Shown piece after piece: positions 25,066-35,429 of a stretch of 64,000 nucleotides of DNA. The DNA lies in contig JAJNNX010000002.1 of the NCBI GenBank assembly GCA_023159155.1, positions 1,922,001 through 1,986,000 of the forward strand, read 5' to 3'. The notes beneath the pieces were generated by a model. That model searched no databases and was not told the DNA's origin. It saw nothing but the letters and a program-made list of their open reading frames with translations. The stretch's first letter is position 1. Each line of letters begins with the position of its first letter. Source of the stretch: Ustulina deusta. Taxonomy: Eukaryota; Ascomycota; Sordariomycetes; Xylariales; Xylariaceae. The translations under genes were made by a program, and so were the position numbers.

Positions 25066-26688
25066 ATGGATCGACAAACCATCATTGCCGCTTCGAGGAA
25101 GCACGACATCGTACCAGGCAGGGTCTACAAGTATGGCACTGCGGGCTTCCGTATGAGTTCAGATCTCCTCGATGGCGTTACCTTCCGGGTTGGCCTGCTC
25201 GCTGCCTTGCGCAGCCGCAAACTAAATGGCCAGGCTATTGGTGTGATGATCACCGCCAGTCACAACCCGGCTGTAGATAACGGCGTCAAGATTGTCGATC
25301 CTCTGGGGGATATGCTTGAACAGGAATGGGAGGCGTATGCTACGAACCTAGTCAATGCTCCAAGCCACGAAGAGCTTGTTGGATACTTCATCAAGCTCGC
25401 TACCACCCTAAAGATCGACTTAGCAGCACCCGGAAAGGTTATTGCCGGCAGAGACACTCGACCCTCGGGAATTACCCTCATCACTGCCCTCGCTGACTCT
25501 CTCGCTGCTACCAGCACAACCTTTGTCGACTATAAGATCCTAACTACACCACAACTTCACTACCTGACTCGTTGTGTCAACACTGCTGGCACACCGGGCG
25601 CCTATGGAGAAGTCAGCGAGACGGGATACTACAACAAGCTTCTGGAAGCTTTCGGCCGCGCTCTGCGAGGTCGCCGAGTCTCGGGGCGTCTGACTGTTGA
25701 CTGCGCCAATGGTGTTGGCGGTCCCAAGTTGAATGAGCTGCTCAAGCGCCACGATTCACAGAAGACGGGCTTCCAGGTTAAGGTCATCAACGATGATGTG
25801 CTCCGACCAGAGATCTTGAACCTTGACTGCGGTGCCGACTTTGTAAAGACTAGGCAGCGGGCACCACCTAACCCCAAACCAGCCCCCGGCGAGCGATGGT
25901 GTTCGCTCGATGGTGACGCGGATCGCCTCATCTACTACTGGGTTGATCCGGAGACGGGCTTCTTCATGTTGGATGGCGACCGCATTGCAACACTTGCCGC
26001 GTCGTTCATTGCGGATCTCTCAAGAAGCGCGGGCCTCGACCACCAATTGAGAATTGGCGTCATCCAGACCGCTTATGCCAATGGCGCTAGTACGAAATAC
26101 ATCGAACAGCATTTGCAGCTCCCTGTTGTCTGCACACCTACTGGTGTTAAGCATCTTCACCATGCTGCCTGTTCATTTGACATTGGCGTTTACTTTGAAG
26201 CGAATGGCCATGGCACTGTCCTTTTCTCATCGACTGCAATTCAAACATTCAAGACAAAAGAGCCCCAGTCTCCCGCTCAAAAGGATGCTCTAGATATCCT
26301 TAGTGCTCTAGCTGATCTCATCAATCAAACCGTCGGAGATGCTATCTCGGACATGCTCATGGTTGAGGTTATCCTGGCGCACAAGGGATGGACGATGAAG
26401 GATTGGGCCCTAACATACAAAGACCTCCCAAACAGACTTGTCCGTGTCGAAGTCGGCAACAAGGATCTCTTCCAAACTACTGACGCGGAACGAAAACTCA
26501 GTCATCCAGCCGGCTGTCAGGAAGAAATCGAAAAGGAGGTCAAGAAGTACACTACTGGTCGCTCCTTTGCGCGTGCTAGTGGCACCGAAAATGCCTGCCG
26601 CGTGTATGCGGAAGCGGCGACTAGGTCCGAGGCTGATGAGCTCGCCAATAAAGTCGCTGTCATCGTGAGGCAGTATGGCGGAAACTAA
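25066..26688 (+). CDS. pcm1: Phosphoacetylglucosamine mutase
   Basis: 540 aa, one exon. It interconverts GlcNAc-6-phosphate and GlcNAc-1-phosphate, the third step of UDP-GlcNAc synthesis, which feeds chitin, N-glycans and GPI anchors; cytosolic. It is an alpha-D-phosphohexomutase of the AGM1/PCM1 type. The active-site loop is TASHNP (phospho-Ser about 65), the Mg-binding loop DGDADR is at about 282-287, and the C-terminal phosphate-binding RASGTEN loop is at about 503-509. The true start is the ATG at 25066 (MDRQTII); the frame runs upstream through a TTG but has no ATG there. It is the only gene of its pathway in this window. It diverges from mus81 and a leader intron is likely. Confidence 0.96.
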   Translation: MDRQTIIAASRKHDIVPGRVYKYGTAGFRMSSDLLDGVTFRVGLLAALRSRKLNGQAIGVMITASHNPAVDNGVKIVDPLGDMLEQEWEAYATNLVNAPSHEELVGYFIKLATTLKIDLAAPGKVIAGRDTRPSGITLITALADSLAATSTTFVDYKILTTPQLHYLTRCVNTAGTPGAYGEVSETGYYNKLLEAFGRALRGRRVSGRLTVDCANGVGGPKLNELLKRHDSQKTGFQVKVINDDVLRPEILNLDCGADFVKTRQRAPPNPKPAPGERWCSLDGDADRLIYYWVDPETGFFMLDGDRIATLAASFIADLSRSAGLDHQLRIGVIQTAYANGASTKYIEQHLQLPVVCTPTGVKHLHHAACSFDIGVYFEANGHGTVLFSSTAIQTFKTKEPQSPAQKDALDILSALADLINQTVGDAISDMLMVEVILAHKGWTMKDWALTYKDLPNRLVRVEVGNKDLFQTTDAERKLSHPAGCQEEIEKEVKKYTTGRSFARASGTENACRVYAEAATRSEADELANKVAVIVRQYGGN

Positions 26689-27466
26689 AATAGCCTTGGC
26701 AGGCGGAATAGAGAGCAAGGGAAAAACACCGAAAATTGATAACAGTAACGAGCTACGACTGCAAAAAGTTTATTTGAGTTTGTGACAATTCCGCGATTTA
26801 CCTAGAGCTGGGAGCTGGGAGGTTTTCTGTTAAATAAAGACAAATAACGCATTGTTATTTTTGTTTTAGTTTAAAAAAAAAAACAAGTAGTTTATGCGGT
26901 GATATCTTGAAGATTATTGCTTCAACGGTACGCGTAGCTAAAGTCTTTCAGAAGCATCCAGCCCAAGTGCTAGTGGCGATGGATCAGCCTGGGCCAGGTA
27001 GCATTACGGAGAATCTTGGAAAAGGGTCCTCGTTTAACGCGACCAATCCAGAAAACGAGGCTTTGCTTCGGCTTCCGAGTGATACTAGCGCGTGGCGCTA
27101 GGTTTGACTATTTAAACAGTATTTCGAGTAGCTCAAGGCAAACAAGAAGTTGCCTGAATCAAGAGAGCTTCAAGACCACGGCCGCGCGTCCGTACCTAGG
27201 TAGTGTATTATCAATCATGGTAAGGGAAAAAAAAAAGCATCATTTGTTTTGGTAGCTATTTATCTACTCGACTAATCAATCTAGTTACTTCAAGGTCTAG
27301 ACTAGCCTAGTTCCTACACTAAATTCGCTAATAATTATCCACTAACAGTGGATGCCGACTACAAAAATGTTGTTCCAGAGGGAAACTTTTTTTTTTTCCT
27401 CCGATGAAGGAAAAAAGAAAGGAAGGAAAAAAAAAAGAAAAGAAAAGCAAAGCAAAGAAAACGCGT
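26689..27466. other. Intergenic, no gene seen
   Basis: pcm1 3' flank and spacer before the tRNA gene. It has short A-runs (about 26873-26883, 27420-27460) and purine tracts. The A/T-rich bases left of the tRNA give T-runs on the minus strand, suitable for Pol III termination. Confidence 0.5.
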
Positions 27467-27538
27467 TAGCTAGCGATTGTTTCGATCAATCGACCTCCGG
27501 GTTATGAGCCCGGCGCTCTTCCACTGAGCTAGCTAGCT
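27467..27538 (-). tRNA. Initiator tRNA-Met (anticodon CAT)
   Basis: A 72-nt cloverleaf without intron. Acceptor stem AGCTAGC/GCTAGCT (7 bp), D-arm GCTC...GAGC, anticodon stem CCGGG/CCCGG with loop CTCATAA (anticodon at 27504-27506), T-stem GATTG/CAATC with loop ATCGAAA. Three traits mark it as initiator rather than elongator: A1:U72 closing pair, GGG:CCC anticodon stem, and AUCGAAA T-loop lacking T54. The discriminator is A; CCA is not encoded. T-rich sequence follows on the minus strand as terminator. These identity rules are established for eukaryotic initiators. Confidence 0.93.
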
Positions 27539-29230
27539 TTATCGATTAATTCTCGTTTCGTGCTGTTTACTAATCAATGCGTTAATTTATTATATCATGC
27601 ACGGTATATGCGTGTGCTTGCTTTTGGGAAATAAATTCTACTGTGGCCTAGGTCTAATACTACCTAAAGCATGAAGTACCTATATCTTTCACTGGCGTAG
27701 GTCGCACGGCCTTGTGAAGGACGCATGTTGAGATGCTAGCAAATGATCATATCACGCCCCATGGTCAAAGAGCAAGCCTGACTCGGCTGAAATTGCCGAA
27801 ATGAAGAGGCTATCGAGATCTTCCTATAAACTATTCATTTCTAACTTTACGACCTTCCGCGCATCATAATCAGACCAACCGCTCAAAACGAACTAGGTGC
27901 CTTTTCTGGCTTCATCAGGCTCGTGTCCTCGTAAGAACACCAGAGATGGCCGGCGCCTGCGGGATATCGACTTGCCGTATCAACATCGTGAATGCGACAC
28001 GAGCCCCAGGCTTCGTTAGCGGCTTCGATAGCGTCCTCGATGGCACCGTTGAGTTGAACCGCGAGATTATTTAGTTCACTGCAGGTCCCTCGTGAGCATA
28101 ACAATATTGTCGCCGTGTATATGTAGTGGTAGCCTGCCCATTCATAATGAAAACTTGGACTGCTGGTACGCATAATGAGTTGGCGATGACTCTTTCGGGG
28201 GACCAGCTCACAAGGCAGCTTACTCCTTGCAATCTTGGGTAGCCTGCTACATATAAATCTAAGCTGGCTCCGCGGGCGTCTAATCCCTTTTGCAGGATTT
28301 TCAGATACGCAGCCTTTAACCTTGCTTAGAGTCCATCATCAGTACGTTCATGTCATCCCCGGCATGGCTTCGCCTAGCAGGTGTTGCTCGTCGACGCGTG
28401 GTAGAAGAAGTATTAGGGTCTCGGAGAGGTATAGAATGGCTACAATTCTGAGTGAAGAATATGTCCGCCGCAACAAACGAGTAGTTATTAGCATTGAGTG
28501 CACTCTTGCTCGCGTCACACTTCCCTCCCTTTTTGGGATCGTCTTTATGCGGATATAGGGGCTTCTTGTCCCCGCATCACTGCTGCAACTCCGGTCGAAG
28601 TCGTCCGCCGCCAATTCGGTGTAGTGGTCGTAGTCATAGGCGAAATCACGGCTCCTGTGTCAGCAACTAGAACATGTACAAAGTAACCAAACAAACTCCA
28701 GAATAAGTATCGGCGCAAGGGTAGGTAGTTATAACTTATCCATCTGCATCCATTGCATACGCCGTGCGAGCTGTCTTATGTACGATATGGAAGCCCTAAA
28801 CTCAAGACAGAAAAGCCGTGACATTAATGCTTAATATTCTCCCAAGGTGGCCCAATTTGGCAAGCAACCCAATACGGACTGCGGAGAGCTTCGCTCCGCG
28901 AGGACAGTGTATAATTGCATTGGCTTACACGGCCAACGAGCCTCATTGATGTCTCTCCCTCACAGAAAAGCATTGCAATAGGTCGTGTTTAATATGGAAT
29001 ATACTTCACAAGAATTGTAGCCGTTCTTTTCCGTAGGCTAAAGCGCGAAATGAAGCGATCAGAATTCGGAAGTGCATAAAAGGACCGCTTCTCCTCTCAG
29101 GCGATCGAGGCTGTTCCTGGTATTGCGTTCTCGTTTATTCTATCTAGTTCGAGATAAAATATTGCCTATTTTAACCCTACCTCTCTATAGTCTCTCTATT
29201 TCCCTTTTAACATCTTTTTAAAACAGGAAG
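27539..29230. other. Intergenic, one weak ORF only
   Basis: 1.7 kb between the tRNA and the mannanase gene. The only coding-like stretch is at 27883-28173 (listed separately). Other ORFs lack family signal. A CT-rich leader (about 29165-29225) precedes the mannanase ATG, as is common in fungal promoters. Confidence 0.5.
27883..28173 (-). CDS. Possible small cysteine-containing protein or gene fragment
   Basis: A 96-codon frame with ATG start. The C-terminal two thirds look coding: cysteines in LLC, GTC, GSC and LWC, and a helical stretch ELNNLAVQLNGAIEDAIEAA. No signal peptide precedes it, so either an upstream exon is missing or this is a fragment. No family was recognised. It may be a chance ORF. 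Confidence 0.25.
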   Translation of the reverse strand: MRTSSPSFHYEWAGYHYIYTATILLCSRGTCSELNNLAVQLNGAIEDAIEAANEAWGSCRIHDVDTASRYPAGAGHLWCSYEDTSLMKPEKAPSSF

Positions 29231-30724
29231 ATGGCTACAGTCAAGAGGCTTTGCCTCTTACTACTTACAGCCATGAGCACGCTTGCTGTACCATCGTTAC
29301 GGAAAAGCGGTCGGCTTTCTCCCGTCGTCCGCAAGGGCTCGGAACTCCTGGTGGACGATAAGGAATGGAAGGCGGTAGGTCCAAATGTATATTGGCTTGG
29401 ACTAGACGAGAACGTCATTCCGCCCGCTGGAGTGCCATATGATCCGTCAACCCATGCCAGCTACCCTACTAAAGAGCGCGTTACTGAGGTAATGGCTGTT
29501 GTGAATGCTCTAGGCGGTACAAGTAAGTGATTTTCATCTTGTTTTAGCCACTTGAAGAGCAAACGGACTCCTTCTCGGGCAAGATAAGCGTGCACAGATC
29601 ACGCTCAAAAAAGCAGAGTAAACTAACTTTGAGTGTTGCAGTGATCAGAACGCATACTCTTGGGGTTAGTACTGGGAACCCTCTAAGTATCTGGCCCAAG
29701 AAAGGCGTGGTGAACGAGGAAGCGTTCAATATCATCGACTGGGCTGTATATCAAGCGGGTCTGTATGGCGTTAGATTGCTTGTGCCTCTTGTTGACAACT
29801 ACGTTAGTATTTATCTTTCAAGTCTTTGGGGTAGAAGTACTGAATGAATAAGGATTATTACCATGGTGGGAAATACAACTTCCTACGCTGGGCCGGTTTC
29901 GACCTCACTCAGGCCAAGGATAGCAACAACCCCGAGATTCAGCAATTCTACACGAATGCCACTATTGTTTCTACATTCAAGGACTACATCAAAACACTAT
30001 TGACCCACAGGAACCAGTACAACAACCTTACTTATGCAGAAGACCCCACCATCTTTGCGTATGAGAGCGGCAATGAGCTTCTTGGGTCCACCTGGGGAGA
30101 CATGGACTGTCCAGCGGACTGGGTAAGAGACATCGCAACGTACGTTAAAAGTCTCGCACCACAGAAGCTATTCTTCGACGGCACATACGGCATCAACAAG
30201 ACGCATCTCGGCATTGCGGAGGTAGACGTGTTCTCTGACCACTTCTACCCAGCTGACAACAAGAAGCTACAAGCGGGGATCGATGCTGTAGAGGGTGCAG
30301 GAAAAGTTTACTTCGCGGGTGAATACGACTGGATAGGCACCTCTGGCGGTGATTCCCTCGAATCATTCTTTCAGATTCTGGAGAACAGTCCAACAGTGGG
30401 CGGGGACACTTTCTGGAGTTTGTTTGGGAGAAACGGCCCGGACTGTGATGTAAGTCACCTCTCGATGGTCAACACTAACCGTCTTGACCTATTTATTATA
30501 AAGGGAGATAACTAACAAGAGAGCACCAGACGTTCGTGAACCATGGCGATGGGTTTACGCTACAATATGGGAATCCGAATAACACGGCTTATACAAACAG
30601 TAGAATCCAGCTCATCCGGAAACACTTCATTGCCATGAGTCAGGGCAAAACCATCGATCCTGGAGAACCACTGCCTGCCGTGCCTTGCCCTGCTCCCCTG
30701 CCGCAAAGACTGGGGGCAGAGTAG
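29231..30724 (+). CDS. Secreted endo-beta-1,4-mannanase-like glycoside hydrolase (GH5, subfamily 7-like)
   Basis: Four exons: 29231-29522, 29642-29802, 29853-30449, 30524-30724, together 416 aa with all phases in agreement. Introns have good GTAAGT/GTTAGT donors and two show CTAAC branch sites. A signal peptide (MATVKRLCLLLLTAMSTLA) is followed by a TIM-barrel domain: KAVGPNVYWLGLDE, IRTHTLGVSTGNPLSIWP, LVPLVDNYDYYHGGK, the acid/base in YESGNELLG (Glu226) and the nucleophile in FAGEYDW (Glu308). This matches fungal mannan endo-beta-1,4-mannosidase-like proteins. It would cleave plant mannans outside the cell. The mannanase specificity is inferred; a related GH5 specificity is possible. No CBM is present. 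Confidence 0.88.
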
Positions 30725-31799
30725 GAGGGAAGCCATAGCTCTCTGCAAGGGCGTTAGTAGTCACTTGACAAGCGGATAGATCACGTTTATTTAAACCTCA
30801 AGTACTCCCTGCTTAAGATTAATGCATATACAAGGATGTTCTTCACATAAAGGCGTCAATGGTATTTCTATATGAGTTAGGAAACTTTGCCGACTTGATT
30901 TTATGAAACTTCAAGCTTCCCAAACTGCTTGCAGAAGATTGCCTGTTCCGGGATATTGGCCAGCCGCTCCAAGCTACTGGAGAAAAAAAGGAGATGAAGT
31001 CTTTGCTGTTGTAGGAGAGGCTTGGCATTCCGACGCAATATGCTAGAAATTGGCGGCACAGTTTAGGGAGAATTATTCGCTGGATGAACATTTCTTTCTC
31101 GAATTAATCAATAGGTCAACCCAAACATCGTTGAAGGAGGTAGAGATGTCGTGTCAGTTGTATGCTACATTATAAGAAGAGCTTGCACGTAATCTATATA
31201 TTTCTCCCGCTAGTCAACACGAGAGAAATGAGAAGTATGGCTAATGTGATCCCCTTGGCCTTCTCTATTGGGCCGAAGAACGGTCGCATTGCTACGTCCT
31301 GTGCCCCGTCTTCGGTACCATTGATCAGTAGTGTTGTGATCTGATCTTGCTCAAAATACATACTGATATCCAGTTCCGGAGCGAATCGGTGATGGCCGGT
31401 TGATTTGGTCCGTACTTAGGACTCACAATCAGCCCTGTTAACTAGAGGTCACGCCAAAACATACATAATTCTATATGTTGCAGGATCTTTGGCGAGCCGA
31501 TTGAGTGTAGCTTCAACGACGAGCAGATATATCCCTGTCAACACTACTATATTCCTCTTATATGCTATCATACCATCACGCGTTTTAGGACAAAGGAGGT
31601 GCTCAGAATAGAGTAGAGAATGTCATTTTACGTGCTAACAATTGTTTATTACAACTTTATACCTGAGGTTCTGACATAAGCCGAGTATAAGTGGAAGATC
31701 TATTGAAGAAAATTGAATATGCAAAACATCTTCTGCACTATCCATTTCGATTAAGCTAAAAATGCCAAACTAGACACCTTTAACCCACGCATTATTCAT
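30725..31799. other. Intergenic, no gene seen
   Basis: Region between the 3' ends of the convergent mannanase and GH7 genes. ORFs here are short and without family signal. Confidence 0.5.
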
Positions 31800-33591
31800 C
31801 TACACGCATTGAGAGTAGCTAGATAGCGTTAGTATCTACTTGCATAGTCAGTTGATGCGAATCATATACTTACTAGTCATTCATTTTAGTGCACGTGTAC
31901 CCGGTGGCACAGGTCTTCGGGCCGCTGTATCCAATACCGTCGCATTGGCCGTAGTGCGACTGTGTCGCTGCAGGAGACGATGTAGTAGTAGGAGAAGATA
32001 CCGAGGTAGTAGTTGTCGTAGTGTTGCCGGAACCGGAGTCTTCGAACGTAGAGCCGATGTCGCCCCATCGAATGTTGCTGAAGATGACGTGCGTTGTCGG
32101 GGAGTTCTGTGCAAGCAGGGCCGGGTCGCCTTCGGTGTCGCTGCAAGGCCCGTTGGTGCCGGCATCAAGCCAGTTCATAAACTGGCTGGCATCGTTCCAG
32201 ATGGCGAACGTCAAGACCATACCGCGGCCCAGTGCCTCGCCCATGGTTGTCAAGCTGCCGAATTCCGCCGCGCTGCTGTCGGCGGCGTTACACGACTCCG
32301 TGGTGATCACATCGCCGTCGGGGTCGGCGGTGGCGATGAGCTTGCCGTCCTGCATATACCTACGGCTGATGGATGTCAAAGTGCCCGTTGTAGTGCCGTC
32401 GTCGGTGTTGAATTGGGTGATAACTGTAAAGGGCTTGGAGGTGTCGACTGTGCCGCCAAGCCCGTAGAAGTCGGTGTACCCTTTCGCATACGGGTTGAAA
32501 CCGCAACCGTTCTTATCGCAGTCGGTATCGGTGCATGGGTGAGGTGTGAATGAATGTGCCCTGGAGTTGGCCTCCAAGACTAGTAATCAGCCAAGTTAGC
32601 AACAATCAATGTGCTGAGAGATACGATAATAGAGCATAGATGCGGCGTCGTAGTCCGAAAGCCAACTTCTCAGCGATAGTACTAAGAAAGAAACGAAACA
32701 AGGCACACCGAGGACAAATACTTACTATCCATCTCGTTGCAGCAGTAGCCTGAGCCATCTGTGTTCAGGGTACCGTTTTTCCAAGTTTGGACCGGGCATT
32801 GAGCATCGCAATACCCAGAGCCGAAGTTGGCGGCTCCAGTGTTATACTCGCTTCGGCCGCCCGTCTTATCCATTTCGCCCAGATACAATGCACCATTCTC
32901 ACCACAAGGCAACGTAGACAAGTCCACGGTAAAGGTCAGCTCCTGTCCAAGTAGCTGTAGCATCTCATAGTTGTCGTCGTCACCCAAGAGATAAAGACGT
33001 GGAGAAGCATTCTGGGCCTCGCCGTCCTCGTTGATGGTGTACTGATACATCGTCAAAGTATCTCCAGATGTGGAGACGCCATTGTTTGTGTAGTTTGAAT
33101 CTCCTTGGACGAAGCAGTTTGCTGCGCAGGTGGCTTGGTCAGGACAGAGAGTTGCGTTCACTCCAGAGTCAGTCGTGCAAGATAGCCAGTCTGACGTGTG
33201 GAACCAATGGTAATTCCAATCGATGACTACAGATCTCTCATTTGCGACGCAGCCATCTGCTGTGGTGCATTTATAAACGGTGAGCGCAGGGTGCTCTGCT
33301 ATATGTTAACATGCGCTGCTAGCTTCCAGAATCGTCTTTATAGAATATCCAACATATGGCCTATATTTGGACGAGGGGCATGAGAGTCAACTTACTGCGC
33401 CAATGTTAGCTAGCCGTTCAGAGTTGTCTGTGGGAACATATATGCATATACAACTGGGCACTAGATAAAGGTAATTTTTACACATACCGATCAGCTTGGT
33501 CATCGGGGTTCTGTCTTTTGTTTTGAGCATCGGCAAGCTGACAGCCAGCCAGGACCGCGGTCGTCAGCACGCTTCGAAAGCTTGGTGCCAT
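31800..33591 (-). CDS. Secreted GH7 endoglucanase with C-terminal CBM1
   Basis: Coding pieces on the minus strand: 33591-33488 (signal peptide [22 protein letters not shown]), an uncertain second exon in 33445-33393, then 33298 (or 33293)-32726, 32579-31874 and 31818-31800. GH7 endo-beta-1,4-glucanases attack cellulose outside the cell. Evidence: [41 protein letters not shown], and the catalytic E-x-D-x-x-E in NEMD/ILE, split by the 146-bp intron. A Thr/Ser linker and a CBM1 follow ([18 protein letters not shown]...YYSQCV). The last exon is only 19 nt and supplies CBM1 residues including the final Cys. The three downstream joins are in phase. The N-terminal join is not: the obvious 32-nt exon 2 puts a TGA in frame. 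An alternative (exon 2 of 58 nt from TTGTAT, exon 3 from CACCCT) stays open. Confidence 0.85.
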
Positions 33592-35429
33592 GTTTACGTT
33601 AGGACCTGAGGTGATAGTTGTCGAACAATAGCAACGCCCGAGCGACAAGCCAAATCCGACAGAGCTGTCTTAATCATGTTGGAACTTTCCATATTTATGT
33701 TCCAAAGTAGGCACCACTCGTCGAGCCACTCCGCGAAGCCTCCCGGCTTCCCGGCTTCACATGTTCTAGTTTTTTAATGAAGTCCGCGAATCAGAAGTGG
33801 CCCAGGTCCGCGTCCCACCGAGCAATCCCGATGGGGATATCGGAGCCACCATGCCGGTGAATCTGAGCGTCACTAGAACAGGATGCCGGATGCCACCATT
33901 CCAATTACGTCCTGCACATAACACCTAGTCTTCCCTAAATCAAGCATGTCGTCTTCCGAAGTACTTGCGGAGTAATGCCTTGGCCCTGGCATTGCTCGTT
34001 CCTTCGGATCTTCGGGGGTATGAGCCGCTTTCTAGTTCTTGGTTCGCAATGGCACAAAGAAGAACCCTGTTTCGTGTGACCCCTTAACTTCGCTAATCCT
34101 CCCAAACTCCCTCCCTGGTTGGACACAGTTTCATTGTGAACAAAACAAGAACTGTGGGTCGTTGGGTGCACGAAATGAATAATCTCATCGATATGACTTG
34201 CTCTGTTCTAATTACAATGTAAGACCTCCCGTTGCATTCTGCTTGGCATTGAGCGACCTGTCTAGATCTCAGCGTCCCGAGAGTCTGGTTTGTATTGATG
34301 TGGTCAATTTAAGTTCGGGAGATCTACGCGCTTTTTGCCAAGTACCGTGTTTTCCAAGCTCCGGGAACATGGTGAATCGTCCCGAGTCTCGCTGCTTACA
34401 CAATCCCAGCATGGCTACCTATTCAACTGCGCTGGATCTTGAGCATGGTTGAATTCTCAGTTGTCAAGCATACTAAAATCGGAGTATCGTTGTAAAGAGA
34501 TGGTTATTTTGTTCTAGGGTATATTCTCTTCCGATTGCGCGAAGACCAATCTCCCAATCACTTTCCTCAGCTGTAGGGCACAATAAAGACGGCATACATC
34601 TTGTTCTTTAGTATAAGTAAAATCTTCACCCATGTTAGTGAAGATGATTCTCAATCTACCTACATAAACCTCACCTTTAGCTACTTATAGCACATTCGAT
34701 CATCAGCGTCTTTCTTTCTTTCTCATCCCTCGTGTTGATGACTCGCCAAACCGTCGAGTTCGCGGCAAATCCAATCAATCGTATGCGTCGGTGGATTTCG
34801 CGAGCCAGAATTGACACTAAACACATACGGGTCTACTTTAAAATTCAGTGCAGAGCTATTCAATTGGATGAACTACATTCATCTAGGTTCAACTTAGGGA
34901 GGCTTCGTGAGTTGGGTTCGATTCCTGACACCGCTATTGGCGCGGTATTAGCATTCGCTAGATACCTCTCATTTAGGTTATTCCAGTGTTACAATAACCG
35001 TAATGTCGAGTTTAGTATTCGATAACCGAGAAAGATAACCCAAGACCTCGCATTGTTACCTCTTTTGACTCGTGAGGCGACAACATATTTCCTCTCTTTA
35101 CATGAGAGGTGAGCTAGAATCCTTCCTGGCCCATCTAAGGTAGGTAGCAGACAGCGCTATTCTTAGGGCGCCCTAGGCGCTATAACTGGAAGCTACATCG
35201 TAAAAGGATAGGGCCAATCCACTGGAGTCTGGGGTAGGACGGCCCAATCGGAGGCGGCCTCGTCTTACCCGGGCGCCAACCAGATGTCCCGACACTGACA
35301 ATTCATTTCATGCATGCTGACATCGGCATTTCTATGGGGATTTCTATGGGGATCTCTACCGAGTCCGTCACCACCACCTCGAGCTTGCCATGAGCAGCAG
35401 TGCATCCCCGATGCGGACGACACGATAAG
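33592..35429. other. Intergenic, no gene seen
   Basis: 1.8 kb between divergent GH7 and per1 genes. It must include the GH7 promoter on the left. ORFs are short and unconvincing, including 34732-35025, which lacks an early ATG context and family signal. Confidence 0.5.

Noticed and set aside
31840..32553. 237-codon + strand ORF
   Set aside because: Antisense shadow of the GH7 gene, whose CBM1 and catalytic motifs are on the minus strand.
34905..34935. GGTTCGATTCC, B-box-like
   Set aside because: No tRNA cloverleaf upstream and no terminator; chance match.
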